Shown: positions 35,001-50,000 of the stretch, one piece after another
Position numbering within the stretch: the stretch's first letter is position 1
How the letters are laid out: every line of letters starts with the position of its first letter
Assembly (NCBI GenBank): GCA_037349315.1
Contig: JBAIAC010000007.1
Span: 49,067,001-49,131,000 of the forward strand
Length of the DNA stretch: 64,000 nt
Direction: 5' to 3'
Source of the DNA: Chelydra serpentina
Taxonomy: Eukaryota > Chordata > Testudines > Chelydridae
The notes under the pieces: generated by a model
What the model was told of the DNA's origin: nothing
Database searches by the model: none
The model's input: only the letters and a program-made list of their open reading frames with translations
Translations under genes and position numbers: made by a program

Positions 35001-38000
35001 TCCAGGCACAAGAATGTGACAAAAGCCCACCCATTTGTTTTGAAGCCTGATACTTTTTCTTGCCAGTCAGTCGTGTCTGCCGATCTGAAAAGAGGTTCCA
35101 GAATTGGAGTAGCAGGGGTGTTACAAGTCACATCTATTGTGCTTTTGTAAAGCCTAGTCTCCGGCTTGTGACACGCTTTCAGGAACCATCACTAAAGCAT
35201 ATTGGACATCACCCCATAACAGCGTGATGCTGATCCCAGGAATCAGTCATCAGGGAGCAGCGCAGTCGGCTTGCCCCCTCTTCCTTTGCTAAACAGGAAG
35301 CAGGCCCAGCTGCGCTCAGTGCTGGGCCAGTCCCAACAAACTCAGGAAGAGGGAGGCGCTAGGCTTTGAACCTCTTGCCTGACAGTGATGCAGCTTGAAA
35401 CACGACTGCTGTGGCAGCCAGAAGAACACGAGGGAGAAGGAGAAATGTTAGAGAAGCAAAAACACCACCAAGGAGGAAAAAGGCTCCATTGAAACATGGT
35501 CAATAACATTAAACATGTAAATTGTCCTAAGATTTCCAATATTAAATGATAAACGTTTGCTTACTAGACTGAAGAAACATCGTTATGCTAAAAGATATTA
35601 ATGTAATGTACTTAAAAAATAAGCTTACAAATCCAGCACAGTTGTCACAGAACGTAGGCTTTAGGTAAGTGGTCTCTTGGAAGTTGTGAGCAAAGCCAAG
35701 ACCTAATTTAGAATAGATCGAGCTAGCCCTCATAAAGTAAGCTGTTATTTCATCCCTGCTAATCAGACCTTCCCTGCAAATAAACAAGAGAGATGGTTAA
35801 TTGGGGCTCTGCTTTCCAGCAGCACAAGGAGAGTTAACTACATCTCCCACCCCCACTTCTAACAGCCGTAGATGTCAGAATTATTCAATAATCTGGCCAT
35901 GGGTTCTACAGAAACTCATTTATCTATGAATTAAAATGCAGTTTATACAACTAAACAAAATAGCTTCTTGTGAGATGCAACCTCACCACAGCTTCAGAAC
36001 ACTGTGCGCAATTATCAAAACAAAGCAAAAAAATGAAGCAAACGAATAATTCCTTCCAACAGGAATTCACACTGTTCTTTACAATCTCTAATGTGGTGTT
36101 AGAAAGCGTGCTTTCTCATAGGAGGAGGAAAGATAGACACCAGGGATTTCTGGTAGAGTCAAATTTTAAATTTTCTCTGCTTTCTAATGTTAATCCTTGG
36201 CAGGCCAGAGAAACTCCAAATGACCACAGCTGCATTTTTTTATATTTTGAGGAACATTTTTGCCTAACACACAAATCTATTGTCGTTTGGTCAAAACACA
36301 GGTTTCACCGGTCTGCTCCAAACATATTTTATTTCTCTGTGGTCTTTAACAACGATAACAACAAAAGCCTGTTCTGAGACAGTTTTACCTTAGAAAAATG
36401 TTCAATACAGTTAATGTTATTGAATATAATTCAATAAAATATTCTTTAAGATATTACACTTCAATTTTCTCCAATCAGTCTAAGCAAAGTATTGGAGTCT
36501 CACAACAGACAACTGTTTGATTTTGCTGCAGGTGGGTGAGGTCATTTGCAACTAACTCAGAAGGTGCTTTTGTGAGTTACGTTTCCACTTTCATTTTGGG
36601 AGAGGGGAGGGTGATTTTAACATCTCTTATGACAACAACTATCTGTTATGAAGCTCACATGCAGAAACGGATGTAAAAATTAGGTTCATGGACACACACC
36701 TGTCTTTGTCCATGACACAAAATGAGAATGGAAAGCTGGCTGCAATCTTTTCAAATTCTTCCTGAGAAATGTATCCATCCTGATCGTGGTCATAATTTTT
36801 GAAGACAGACTGGATAAGATAATAGAGGAAATTATAATGAAGTTGGACAACTTACTTATCACCTTTTTTGGGGGAAAAATTAAGTTCTAAATATATTAGC
36901 ATCCCAGACAAAAACATGTATTGCTTCTCAGTCATTCAGTGTAAAATAAACTTTAATGGTTTTCTTTAAAACAGTGCAAGGACCTTTCTTGTTGCCTGCC
37001 TTGCTTAAGTTTATAGAACCATCATACATTCTGGATTGATGTCAAAACCTAAAGGTAAATTCTGAACAACATGGACCAAATTCTGTATTGCTTCATAGTG
37101 TGTGCAATCCCACTGCCTGGGTATGGTGGCACTTCCCTTCTACAGATCCCTTTGTTTTTCACACTCAGCCCCTTTCCCCCTCTCTAAACCACTATGTCCA
37201 GGTCTACACGCACAGGCAGGGCTGGCTCTAGTTTTTTTTGCCGCCCCAAGCAAAATACATTTGTCTCCCCCTCCCCCCTGCTTTTTTTTTGGCTCCACTC
37301 CCCTCCCCTGGCAGGAGGCAGCGCAGAGGGGAGGAGGCGGGGACAAGCCAAGGAGGAGCGGCCTGCCCGGCTGCCATGTTCCGCCCGTCCTCTGCAGCCG
37401 GGGCAGGGCCGTGCTACCGGCTCCCCCCTGGGGGGGCACCGCTGCCCACGGGAGAGCAGCACGGCCCCGCTCCCTGGTTAGCCGGGGCAGGCTGCGCTAC
37501 TAGCTCCCCACTGGGGGGGAGGGTGGCCGCTGCCCGCGGGAGAGCGGCGTGGCCCCGCTGCCCCCTCAGCCGGCTCCCTGCCTTGCCGCAGCCAGGGTAG
37601 GCTGTGCTACCGGCTCCCCGCTGGGGGGGAGGGGCAGCCGCTGCCCGCAGGAGAGTGGCAGGGCCCCCCTCCCCGCTTAGCCGGCTCCCTGCCCCACCGC
37701 ATTGTGCCGCCCCTAAGAGTTTGCTGCCCCAAGCAGCTGCTTGTTTTGCTGGTGCCTGGAGCCGCCCCTGCACACAGGTTGCACCAATGCAGCCCTCGTT
37801 ATTAAAGTGGGAGTAGGCACGTGCACGTACACACACCATCTCCCAGAGCTAGATCTTCTTAGTTAAACCAAAATAGTTGCCCAGCTTATTTTATCAGGGC
37901 AGCTCTACATTGGAGGGAGTGTTAAATCAATGGAGTAGCACCGTAGACACATGCTTTCATTGATGAAGAGACATCAGTTCAAGTAATCCTCCCACTTCTA

Positions 38001-41000
38001 GCCTACACTGCAGCAGTGACTGATGCACTGAGCTCAGCTGTGGTGATCTTTCTGCATTCCCTATCTAGCCATCAGCTTGTCCCAAAGCCACTCTGACTTT
38101 AAGATGTTTTACAAACTCCCAAGAGCCCCATTTGCAAGTCACTACAACGCCAAACCTTTCAGAGTATTCTTGGGTTCACCAAAGGAGCTATAATGCCTAG
38201 CACATTTGCCTAGACCTGAAGATAGGGAATTGACTTCCTTGTTCTCTGGGGCAAGAAGCATGCGTAAACAGAGCTCAAACTCTCACCCAAAACAAGGTCG
38301 TCTGCTAGCACCTGTCAGACAAAAGGGCAGCTCTGAGCTCAGGAGCTTCCTTCCGATTCTCAGTACCTGCTGCCTTTGTTATTTGAAACCAGGCAGAAAC
38401 AGCTATGGGGGAGAGCAGAAGTGTCCTTCCCTTCTCTATATCCCCATAGCTCCACTACAAACACTATTGACCATTTCTCCTGCTTTCTCTGCTTGGTGTT
38501 TTCTGCCTTCTCCCACACATCACCTGCCACACTCTCAGTTTGGGTTGCTAGGCCCCCACTGCCTCTCGATCTCCTAGTTCCCTCCTTAAAAATGTTCACT
38601 ATAATCCCCTCTGTGCTAACAAGGCTGTGTGACCCCAGTGATGTTTGCACCTGTGCAAGTGCAATGGTGTGAATGCACTCAATCAAAATACTTGGATCGA
38701 TGTAATTATTCCAATATAACTTGTACCTGCACAACTTGTATGTGTAGACAACCCAAAACTTACCTTCTCTCTTGCAGGCCCCCAACTCAGCAAAGTACTT
38801 AAGCACATGCTTAACTCTGAGCTCATGGGCAGTGACATCAGTGGGATTGCCCACATACTTAAGTACCTGGCTGAATTAAGGCCATTTCTGCAACCCTTGT
38901 TCCTGTTGAGTAGCACCATTGAAGTTTGTGTGACTGCTTCCATCTATTAAGTTTAAGGGTTGCAGAATCCAGTCCTAACTCTTAACTTTAAAAGTTCCTC
39001 TAGCTCATAACAAATTCTTGTTATCAAGCAATTTGTGAAATCACATGTGAAACACTGGCAGGGACCATGGTTCATGAATTCTGGTCTACAGGGCTCATTG
39101 GAGTTATCAGGTTCCACCCTGCCCTTCAGAGTCCTACTAACTGATGTCAGAATCGAAGCTGAACCCAGACAGAGGGTCCCAGTCCTGGAAGCTTGATTGG
39201 TTCAAAGTCTTATTTAAACCCAGAACAGGAACAGGAAGTTGTCCATACACCTGGGATCCACCTTGCTATGGACTCTGTGCTTCTGCTCCTCTGGCTTGAC
39301 TTTCTGGTATCCTGACCTGGCCCAACTCTGGTTCCTGATCTGTGGTTTGGCTCTCAAGCTTGTCTCCAGACCCTACCTCCTGACATTTGACACTCGGTTC
39401 GCCCTCTGGCCTGTCTCAGACTCTGACTTTCTGGTATGTGACCTGGGCTGATTCTTGTTTTGACCAGTAGGTCAGACAGCCCATATCCCAGGCGCGACAA
39501 ACACACTGTATCAAAATAAACTTTAGCAAAGAATGAATATGTGCTGCAGTTTAAGCAGCAGTGCAGTTAGTTGATACCCCTGATGGGACTATAACTGTTA
39601 TAATAAAATTGTGCTTTCAAACAATGCAATGTTTTTAACATTGTTTACAAATAGACTCAGCACCATTTTGAAGATGTCTGGTTTTCAGTATGCAGCTTCT
39701 TATTACATATATTATCATATACAGATGTAATCAAACATACATGGTAAAATGGCCACTTACATCAACCATTCTCTGAACGTGCTTGCTGATTGTCTTTGGA
39801 TCAGGTTTTGGAGCTATGCCTGAAGCCCAGTCTGCAACTACCGGTGGTTTGGAAGGTGTCAAAGGCTAAAATGAACATTATAGAAACTTATTACCAACTC
39901 ATCGAGTATTTTCAATAACCAAGTTCTTTCCTTTGTCTAACAGAAGAATAAGAATGGCTAGCCAAGAGCAGAGCAGTGGTCAGTACTAGATTCTTGAGAG
40001 GAAGGTCTTCACTGAGCTGTCCACAGTGGTACGTAGATCTTTTCCCTAAGTTATTACAGTTAATTCAGAGCCTTGTAAGGTGGGTGAGTAGTTCAAATTA
40101 TTCCTGCCAAGGTGCAGTTCTTTGCTGTTTTTTTCCCTCCAACACAAACTAATCACCACCATGCTGCCTGTTCATCCATCCTTATTGGCTATCGCCAGGG
40201 CCAGCATGCCCATTAGGCGACCCTAGGCGGTTGCCTAGGGCGCCAAGATTTGGGGGGCGGTGGGCGGCTGCCTCCCGGCTCCCCGCTCAGCCACTGGGAG
40301 CCGCCCCTCCGCTCAGCGCCCAAACAGGGAGCTGCCAGAGCCGCCCCACCGCTCAGCGCCTGAGCGGGGAGCCGCCCCCCTGCTCAGCGCCCCAGCGGGG
40401 AGCCGCCCCCCCCGCTCAGCGCCCCAGCGGGGAGCTGCGGGGCAGCCGCCGGGAGCTGCCCCCCCCTCTCAGCGCCCAAGCAGGGAGCCACCAGAGCCGC
40501 CCCACCACCCTCCCGCTCAGCGCCCGAGCGGGGAGCCGCACCCCCGCTCAGCACCTGAGCGGGGAGCCATGGGGAGCCGCCCCGCTGCCCCTGGCTCCCT
40601 GCTCAGCTTCCGCAGCCGGTGAGTCGGGGGGGAGGGGCTGAGCGCCCACGGGTGGGGAACCTGGCTGGGGGGTGGCATTGCGGGGCGGGGGGGGAGGCTG
40701 AGCTCCCGCGGGCAGGAGGATCTGGCGGGAGGGGCGGCATTGTGGGTGGGGAGGCTGAGCTCCCGTGGGCGGGGGAGCTGGCTGGGCGGGGCGGGGGGAG
40801 GCTGGCGGGGTGGGGGCGGCGCAGGGCTGGTGCAAGATTCCTTGCACCGGCCCTGGCTACCGCTGCAATTCCTTACATGATTTTTCAGTCTTGACTAGTC
40901 TAAAAAACTGTCTCATCTGCAAATTTTGCTACTTCATTTTTCACCCCCTGCTCCAGCTCAGTGAGTATATATTGCACAACACCTGGCTTAGTATGGAGCC

Positions 41001-44000
41001 TGTGGCATCCTGTTAAACAATTGACCATTTAACTCCTCTTTTCTAGCTGAGTTTCTGCTTCCTGACAGTACTATGTATCCCACCCCATGTCTATTTAATT
41101 TACTTACTAGCCTTTTGTGAAAGACTTTGTCAAAGGCGTTTTGAACTGTCAATTAGTGAGGCACAATTTTCCTTTATAACGGCTGGTTAGTCTCTACGAT
41201 ATCATGAACACTTTTAATTATTATTTCAACCTATTTACCAAGAACAGCAGTAATTTCCCCATAGCTACTACATTCAGTCCTATGCATTTTGATTAAAAGT
41301 AGATCAGTTTCATGCAATTAAGGGTGACCTTAAAAGCCCTTCAATGCATAATGGCAAAGAGATCACTGTCATATAACAGCAACTGCTTTCAGGCCTGACA
41401 AACTCATTACACCTAACAAATTGCTGCCATGGTACTTATCTGTAAAGAATGTTGTGTAAGGTGTCAGTTGAAAAAACTTGTATCACACTGGTCATCACAA
41501 TCACTGTGTGATGTATGTGTGGGTAACCATTACATAGTTGAGTGTATACTGAAAATATGTTCAAACCAGGCAGGGCTGATAGGCAAGGTTTTCCTAGACA
41601 CTGGAATGTTGGATTTATCAGTCTGCCTAGGTCTCAGATGTCAATCAAGCATGGTAAAAGCCAAACACAAAGCAAGCACACTAAGTCAATAGGAAAAACA
41701 CAAGGATGAGAAAACAGCATAGACAACATGGTTTCTGCAACCCAGCCGGGGAGAACTTTGGCTGGGGGCACATGGCAAAAGAATATTTTTCAAATGTTTT
41801 CTGGACTATAAGAAGGGGGAAAGAACTCCTTGGGAATTCATCACTGAGAAAACAAAGAGGCCAGTGCCTTTTGGACCCATGGATTCTCAGCTTGTGACGC
41901 TGAGAAGTGGCTTTAGGTGAGAAACTTAGACAAGGATTGTAGCCTGTCGAGTTAACTTTGTCACCACAAAGCGTTGTACTTTCATTTGTAACCATTTTCT
42001 GTTTCTATTATCTTTGCATAGTCTCGTTTGAATCTCTGTTGACTTTTAATAAACTTATTCTTGATTTTACTGTAACTTCATCTCAGGGCTGTAATGTTAC
42101 AGTAAAGTGCGAATCCTCAGCGGAGCTAACAAGCTTTTGTGAGTGTCTGGTGACAGGGGCTGGATACTGCAAAGGGAAGGCTCTTCCAGGGGGTTTGGGC
42201 ACTGCGGTGCACCAAGTGTTACCTGCAAGGCAAAGTAAAGGCTGGCAGAGTCCTAAGGCGTTTGTTTGGCTGGCTAACCAACGGGGGTGGCAGGGTGTTG
42301 TCAGTTGGTTTAGCATCAGCAAATCTCTCTTTTGTAGAGGCAGAGGGCTAACAAGGTGACTGACAGTTCTGGACACCCTGAGAGAGTGTCACAGTAAGTA
42401 GCTTTTTTTCCGTGTTTATTAAAAAAATTGAAAAAATAAATTATTATAAAAATGCCTTGGGACAGATTATGGGAATTGTTAGAGGCCTGTTGCTTTAGAG
42501 GAATTAGAGGAAACACTATCAAGGGGCAACTCATCGGCCTGATGTCTCCACTCATGCTGATATATATCAGGAGTAACTCCATATACTTCAAATACATCAT
42601 TTGAAATAAATGGAGTTACACTGCTATCATAAGGATGAGAGGAGAAGCAGGCCCACATACAGAGTTATTACTATTCTGCTTCACTAACATGCTGTCTGTT
42701 TGTAACAACGATATACCACAAACACATCAGTGTCTTTAAATAGCCAGCCGTAGCCTAAACCAAAGTGTCTATCAGGGATGAAATTTATATTGCTGTTAAA
42801 TCATTTTGTTAAGGTTCTGGAAAGGCTCTTACTGCAGCTCGGTGGCTTCTTGGCTCTCGTGCATATGATAGTTCATATATTTCATCTTCAGTGTAGTAAA
42901 GATCAAGTGATAGCTGAAAACAAGCACAGAACTGAATTAGTCTCTAAGCAGTTGCTGTTATTCCGTGGATTTACTTGTTTCTGGTGCACCTGCAACTTGC
43001 TGGTGAATTAATTATTAATTAAGGCTGTGCTACAAAACCATACATTTGGGGGAACACGCATTCAAAGCCTAGGGGCTGATAGCAATTTGAAATGGGCACA
43101 TTTCCAAATGCCAATCTGTTCCCATTGCCTGAGAAATGAACGCAAGTACAATCAGGTATCTTCATCTAGCAGTGTGAGTTAATAAGTGACCCGATAACAG
43201 TCTGTTGTCCTCATGACATTTCAGTGGGGACTCTATCACATCCACCAGTGATGTCTGCTTGTCTGCACTTATGATTCAAACTCCATTTTGGTAGATTTGT
43301 CTTTAATAGCTACCCAAAAAGTTTAGGGCAAAATTAGGTTCCTGTGCAACAAAACTCTTTCAATATTTTATTTATTTAGAATTAATTTCAGTATAGATTT
43401 TATTCAAGCATGCCACACACACATGTAACTGTAAAGAGAGAAGTAGTCTAACTAGCCTCTCTGAACTGACACGGCTCCTATAGAGGTCAGTGATCGCTTC
43501 TCCCTCCTCCCCTGCACTCCCGCAAAAAGAGAAAAGTTATCTAAGCTGTACAGGTCATTTTTAGCACTGTTGCAATATCCACAAATTCAAGGAAGTCGTT
43601 CCCAAGAACTACTGATATACGATATATCAGTTTCTTGCTAAGTTGATTATTTGTGGATGTGGTATGGTATCTCTTTTGGTTTCCATATGCTCAGCAGAGT
43701 CCGGGAAACCATTTTTAATTGGTTTCTCAGAGGGAGAGGCTGTGATCCCTACCTATGAGTGGCCTGCTAAGAGAGTCAGAAAAATACATAACCCCACTTG
43801 ATAAGTCTGTATCCGGAAGACAGTAGCTTAGAACATTTTATACTATTATAATTCCAACAGTTACACAGAAGTGCTGTTATTGCTTGATACTTCTCCTCAT
43901 ATGCTACTGCATTTTTACAAGGAAAATAAGTGGTCTCCACTCCGCTGTAGTCTTACCATATGGAGTTCCTATGGTGGTTATTGCCCAGACGCTGCGTTAT

Positions 44001-47000
44001 TTAACTAGATCTGAGATTTGAGCCTCATGTTATTACACTACCTTTTACAAGGAAATAATCTTTTTGGAAAGACCAAAATTCTGTTGTCGCATCGCCCAAA
44101 GGCCAAGTGTCAGTTCTGTATATTTCTGGAAGAGTCCTCCTCTCCAAAAGGCTGCTAAACCCAACCCTCTGGAATTCTCTCAACTTTTACTTTCTGGGAA
44201 CTGGTTTATTGGATAGACTCAGCTCATGTCAGTTTCACCAGCAGATATTTCTGAGCAAGTGTAGAGGGCCAGGAGCAGTAGTGATGGCGATGAGGCTGGC
44301 GTAGGGTGAGCATAGGCCTTTAGGAGAATCAGAATTCCATTTGCGCTTGTGAGATGGTCTTTATCCAAGAACAACAATCCTAAGACTTGTAGTCCAGTGA
44401 TCATAGGAAGTGTAAGCTGCTAACAAAGCATGTTTGGTATAAAAGGTCTTTCCTCAGTATGGGAGAGATCAGGGAGATGGTCGCTACTGCTGTGAGCCTC
44501 TGTGTCCAGAAGGAGACTAAATGAGGGTAGAGGTGCTGATCTTGTCGAAGAGAAAGGGAATTAAGGAAGAAGATTGGAGAGGAGCTGAGCAAAGGACCAT
44601 TTGGCAGGGCTACTGGAAGACTGAGCGAGCCCCTCCAATAGAGGGAAGAAGTGTCCACTCAGACTCTGATGAAGAAGCTGTAGCCTAGTGTGTCAGGGTT
44701 TTTCCTTCTTTTTGACTATTTTTGTGGACCCTGGAAGGGAGTAATTTTTTGGGTCACCTGGAGAGCTAACCCAACCAACCAACAGGGGACACTGGGATGC
44801 AGACCAAATCTGATAATGGTGGAAGTTGAACTGCACCATCATAGCCCTCAAACAGCATCAGCAAGGGTCCATCACTGGACATGGAGAACCCAGCACAGGA
44901 GCTGAAGGAGGTGGCACATAGCTTCATTGCTATTACTCTTCACCTCAGTCTATGCTGTCAGCCTGAAATCTGCTGTTTCAACATCTTGAATTCATCAAAC
45001 CAAGTTGGGATCATAAACAGTGCGTAAGTACATGCCAGAGCCAGAAGATGGGGTTGCTTATTCATAGTGAGAATTCTGGTGCTACCACTGTTAATTTTAG
45101 AAAGGGGCTGTTATTGCATCTGGATGAGAGAGAATTTTTTTTTTAAACTTGCCTACACCCCCTTTCGTTTTTGCAAATATTCCAGCAATAAACTTCAATT
45201 CCTGCTGTACCAGCCAAGATGGTGTGTCTCATACTTGTATAAGCAGGGCCCAGAAATATAGCATGTGACATGTCCAAACAAAACCGAACAAGGCTGCTCA
45301 AGTTTCTGATTTCAAAGTATATGCAAAAAACCACTTGAACAACCTACAGATCAAGAATTATTATTGCAGAAGTTGTAGTGATAATTTCAAATAACCAATA
45401 AATCAAACTGGTTTCTTGCAGTTCAAAAAACCAGCTAATTTTGTCAAATAATATTTTAATTATGAATTAGTCACTCCTCCCTACAATTACCACCACCTCT
45501 TCAAACTGACATGTCTGCTGATGCAAAAGCATGTGACTAAAGGTGATAGGAAGGAGTAGGATGTAGGTCAATCCCAGGCCCTGGAATGACAGAGAGAAGC
45601 TACTATTGTCAAGTTGTCTTACAGCAAACCCAGCATAATGTACATCTGCAGTCACAAAACACCCACCATTTTCAAGGCTTTGCACTGAAATTGACTGCAG
45701 TTGTATATATTTCTGATGTGTAAAATTATTTTTGCTAAAATGTTATGGAAAATAAGAAAGTTTAAGGACATAAAATCACTTTAAACAAGCTATTAAAAGC
45801 TTCTTTTTTTTTGGAAGGGTGGAGCTAGGGGAAATTCAGTACTTAGCAAGGCTCTGGGGGAAAACCTGATTGACTATGGCCATGATTCAGTAACACAGGT
45901 GTTTTACTTCGAGCACATGGGTCGTCCCAGTGGTAGAGCTACTCATGTGCTTAAAGTTAAATACGTATTTAATTGATTTGCTGAAACAGGGTCTGTAAGC
46001 TGAAAGCAAAACTGGCCCATCTTGTTAAATTGCAACCTGCTAAAAATAAACAGCACAATATGGGAAAAGTAAGTACGTATTAAAAATTCTTCATAATTTG
46101 ATAACACTCTAGGAGCAACAAGAATCATAGAATCGTAGGACTGGAAGGGACCTCGAGAGGTCTTCTAGTCCAGTCCCCTGCACTCATGGCAGGACTAAGT
46201 ATTATCTAGACCATCCCTGACAGGTCTTTGTCTAACCTGCTCTTAAAGATGTCCAATGATGGAGATTTCACAACCTTCCCAGGCAATTTATTCCAGTGCT
46301 TAACCACCCTGACAGGAAGTTTTTCCTAATGTCCAACCTAAACTGCCCTGGCCGCAATTTAAGCCCATTGCTTCTTGTCCTATCCTCAGAGGACAAGGAG
46401 AACAATTTTTCTCCCTCCTCCTTTTATGTATTTGAAAACTGTTATGTCCTCCCTCAATCTTCTCTTCTCCAACTAAACAAACCCAATTTTAAAAATCTTC
46501 CCACATGTTTTCTAGACCTTTAATCGTTTTTGACTAAAACAATGGTATTGAGACACACGCACATCTCTTATTTAATTTGGATAGCATCCCTGCAGAACTA
46601 GTAACATTGTCCTGGCAGAGATATTTCAGAAAGAACCACCATAAACACAAGCTAATTCCAGACAATCTTTGCTGGTACCATACAGCAGCTTCACAAAGAA
46701 AAGTAAAATATTCCTCAGACCTGAGGTACCTTTATCCCAACAGCATCTTATGATGCCTCCCCCTTCTCATGTTGAAGCATACAGCAGCTACTATCAGTAA
46801 CGGGCACAGCAAACCCCTCCAGCATAACTCAAGGCTTTTATGAGATCTTCTGTCTTTTCAGGAGTATCCAGGGAGTAAAGGCAGCTCTGCCCCTAGTTAT
46901 TGCCTCCTTAGTGAAGGTGTGCAGGCAGTGCTTGCTAATGTAGGAGAGCACAGACAAATGTCTTCCTTCCTTCCTATAAAAATAACCCCAAGGAGACTAC

Positions 47001-50000
47001 CAAACAGCCTTTATTATCAACTATCTTTTCCTACAGCCCATGTCCTCAACAGGACTACTGTGTAACCCCTACTGTACCCTAAAAACCTTAGATATTTTGT
47101 TTTCATATTAGCTGTAGAAAAGTATATATTTAACTTTAAACACTTGAGAAATGCATGAAAAGCAGTTCAAAATAGGCATTGTTTTTGTGCTGTTACAGAC
47201 CTACCGTGAGCAGATGAACAAGATCCTTATTAGCTTCTAAGGGAGGTGCCATCTCCTGGAGTTGTATCAGTTCATTTATGTGGTTATACAGAGACTGCAG
47301 CTTATGCACATTAATTTTTTGATCTTCTAAGTAATTTGGCATGGCCTCATAAAGGGAGATCAGGTCTTTCAAGTGGACCCCAAGGATTGGGATCTTAAAG
47401 TTAGTGCACTCATTGTAGGCACGTCGATAATTGTCATAGTTCCTATAAGATGAGAGCAGTTCTGTCATTTCATTAAACACCTAAAGAAAATAAACAAAGT
47501 AGCAAAATTAATCGCATTTTCTGTGTTCATCATTTTGTTCATGTGAACATATTTGTCTCTTCAGATGGTATAGAGACAGCCCATGTTGTTATTCACGGAC
47601 ATGTTTTGATCCTCCAGAAAGCCAAGCCAAGATTTACAAAACAAAACAAAAGGAAGTAACCCTAAAGGTCTAAATCTTCTGGCTTCAAATGAAACCTAGT
47701 TTACAACTGCTTACGCAAATATTACTGCCATTTAATAATATTTTAAAAAGCAATCCTCCAATATTTTCAGATTCTGAACCACTAAATCCTTCCTATTTTA
47801 GCTTCACAAATTAAGATTATTTTTAATTAGGTATCCTTAATAATACAGCCTCAAGTCACCAACTCCCCATTTTTCCCCTCCCCCCCACTTCCATCATCAC
47901 ATATTTGGAATCTTTTAATCTGTAAATGTAACTGGGGAAAAAAATGAAAATTGTTTGCCTGAAGGTTGTCCAATCTGTATTACCTGATATCAAAACTGTA
48001 CGTTTATGATACTGACCTTGTTGACCTCATGAGGAACATAAGAACTTGTTTCCTTGAGTCTGGAGATAGAGCTGTGACAGAGACCTCCTATCACTGCCAT
48101 TAAAGTGTTGAAATTCTGTAACTGGTGGAGCTTCTGTATTAACAAACAATATCAATTACTTAAGGTTGTGAAATGTATACATCCAAACTATGCTTTCCTT
48201 TTTAGCTGGGGCCTAGCTACCATTGGTTCTACAGAGTTCCTAAAAATTTCCTTTCTAGCAATTTTTAAACAATCTTACTCCATTTTTATACTCAAGCAAT
48301 TTTCTCATTTGTTTGAGTGGTGTGTGAGCTCTTCCTTTATACAAAAAGCCTGTTTATTCTACAAGCAGAGAGTGTATCCAAAGGACACCTCTCTTCAGTG
48401 CAAAGGTAAGATTTTAACAATGTTCAATGCTCCTCTTCAGGAGAATCTTGAGCATGTTCTCTTTATCAGTAATTCACTAGCAAATAGGGTCTCTAAATAG
48501 TGACACCTCTGGAAGGTTAAGGAAAAGTATTGAATGGTTCAAAAGGAAGTCTAGCTACTTTGGGCAAACGGGTCTGCAATATGGGTCTCAAGGGAGAGAC
48601 CTCCTGCAGTTGAAAATAAGATGATACTCGATCATTTGGTATAAAAACAGAGACTACTGCCAACTCTTCCTCCCAACTGATCCCACTGGAGAGTACAAGT
48701 AGAGGTGAAGGAGGAATAATTAAAGGGCTGACAGTTTCAAAGAAAGGACGTATGACACACCCAAAAAGGTCAAAGTGAAACTGACCTGTGCAACATGAAT
48801 AAACTTGATGAACACTTCAGCTCGAAGCTGTGGTGTTGGCCTACTGAGTACCATTAGTTGTACCCATTGGGAGATACCATTACAAAGAGCAATGGACCTT
48901 TCCATTGTTGGATTCTCCTTTACGCAGCTGTTCACAATGTAATTCTGGTAATCTGAGAACTAAAAAACAAAAACAAAATTAAACCTCATCCAGACTTTGT
49001 ATGTTCCATGAAGCCTGTGTGCAGATACAGATCTTCTTGCTAAATAAAACACAGTGACATGTTATGTATTTTATATTTATCTATAGGGTGGAAATCTTCC
49101 CCAATCCCTAAGCTCTTCTCAGCACAGGGAGGTAGAGGGGCTTCAGTCTGGGAGCCAGCTGATGCTCCCCAAATGACCTTATGCCACTGTCAGATATAGG
49201 TAGCAAAGCTCCGTTCCACCATGCTCCCATCCTGGACCTCCAGCATTCAATAATGCCGAAGATGAAAGGAGGACTGCTGGTACAACAGGAAGCTGTGCCA
49301 ACTTGACACCAGTTGACACAACTTGACACCAGTTAAGATTTCCCTTACATAAGGGGAATTCTCTACTGGCCACCTCTGGCCAAAATATGTCCACTTCACA
49401 TTGCCTGAGTGGCACAAAGTGGCTGTGATGAACCAACGAATCCAGCCCATAATCTGTACTATGACTCTTACATATTCATGAAACGGATAGGTGGTGGAAT
49501 TCTCTTTCAATGCTTTCAATGTTTCACTTTCCTCTGCTGTGCTTGAAGGCAGACAAAGTGACAGGTATGTTGTTTTTTTATTTAGAGCTGTTTGTAAGCA
49601 GCAAGCATCTTTTGAATAAGAATCTCTCAAAAGGAGGTTCTTGTGGGGGTATGTAAGTGATCATGATTTAGAATGCTAGTGTCCAGCAACTTCTGACTTC
49701 TACTGTTAGTGAAAACAAATTGAATTTTCCTCTATGCACCCATTCCAAAGGAAATTGACTGACGTGAATTAACTAAATATTAAAGCTATCTTGTGATCAT
49801 TGCTCATGGTAACCATACAAAGATGCAGAAGCCCTGTCTGATGTAGAAGTTTTTAATTTACATTAACCTGCAATATGTGGCTGTGCATCTTGCCAAGGCC
49901 ACTCATGTCTGAACCACGCACTCAAGCCAGTCTGAGGGAGGAAACAGGTGGTGTGTGAAAAGCATTCCCTGGGGTCCACCAGTCTTAGTGGCAGACCACC

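Larger units (their letters stand above)
36810..39760 (-). other. RASGRP1: RASGRP1 intron
   Basis: Holds the GC-rich hAT element at 37217-37770 and a dispersed repeat at 38795-38880 (CAGCAAAGTACTTAAGCACA). 37860-38790 and 38950-39700 show nothing firmly recognised. Confidence 0.7.
39866..42832 (-). other. RASGRP1: RASGRP1 intron
   Basis: Holds a GC-rich hAT element (40196-40855), a CR1 fragment and an LTR-like repeat (41345-42392). Nothing else was recognised. Confidence 0.75.

Noticed and set aside
35970..36377. 135-codon plus-strand frame
   Set aside because: Antisense within a RASGRP1 intron, AT-rich, with no recognisable domain.
37102..37839. Overlapping open frames of 92-141 codons
   Set aside because: They lie in the GC-rich hAT element and follow its internal repeats. 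There is no family resemblance.
40231..40894. Open frames of 90-136 codons
   Set aside because: Translations of the minisatellite inside the hAT element at 40196-40855.
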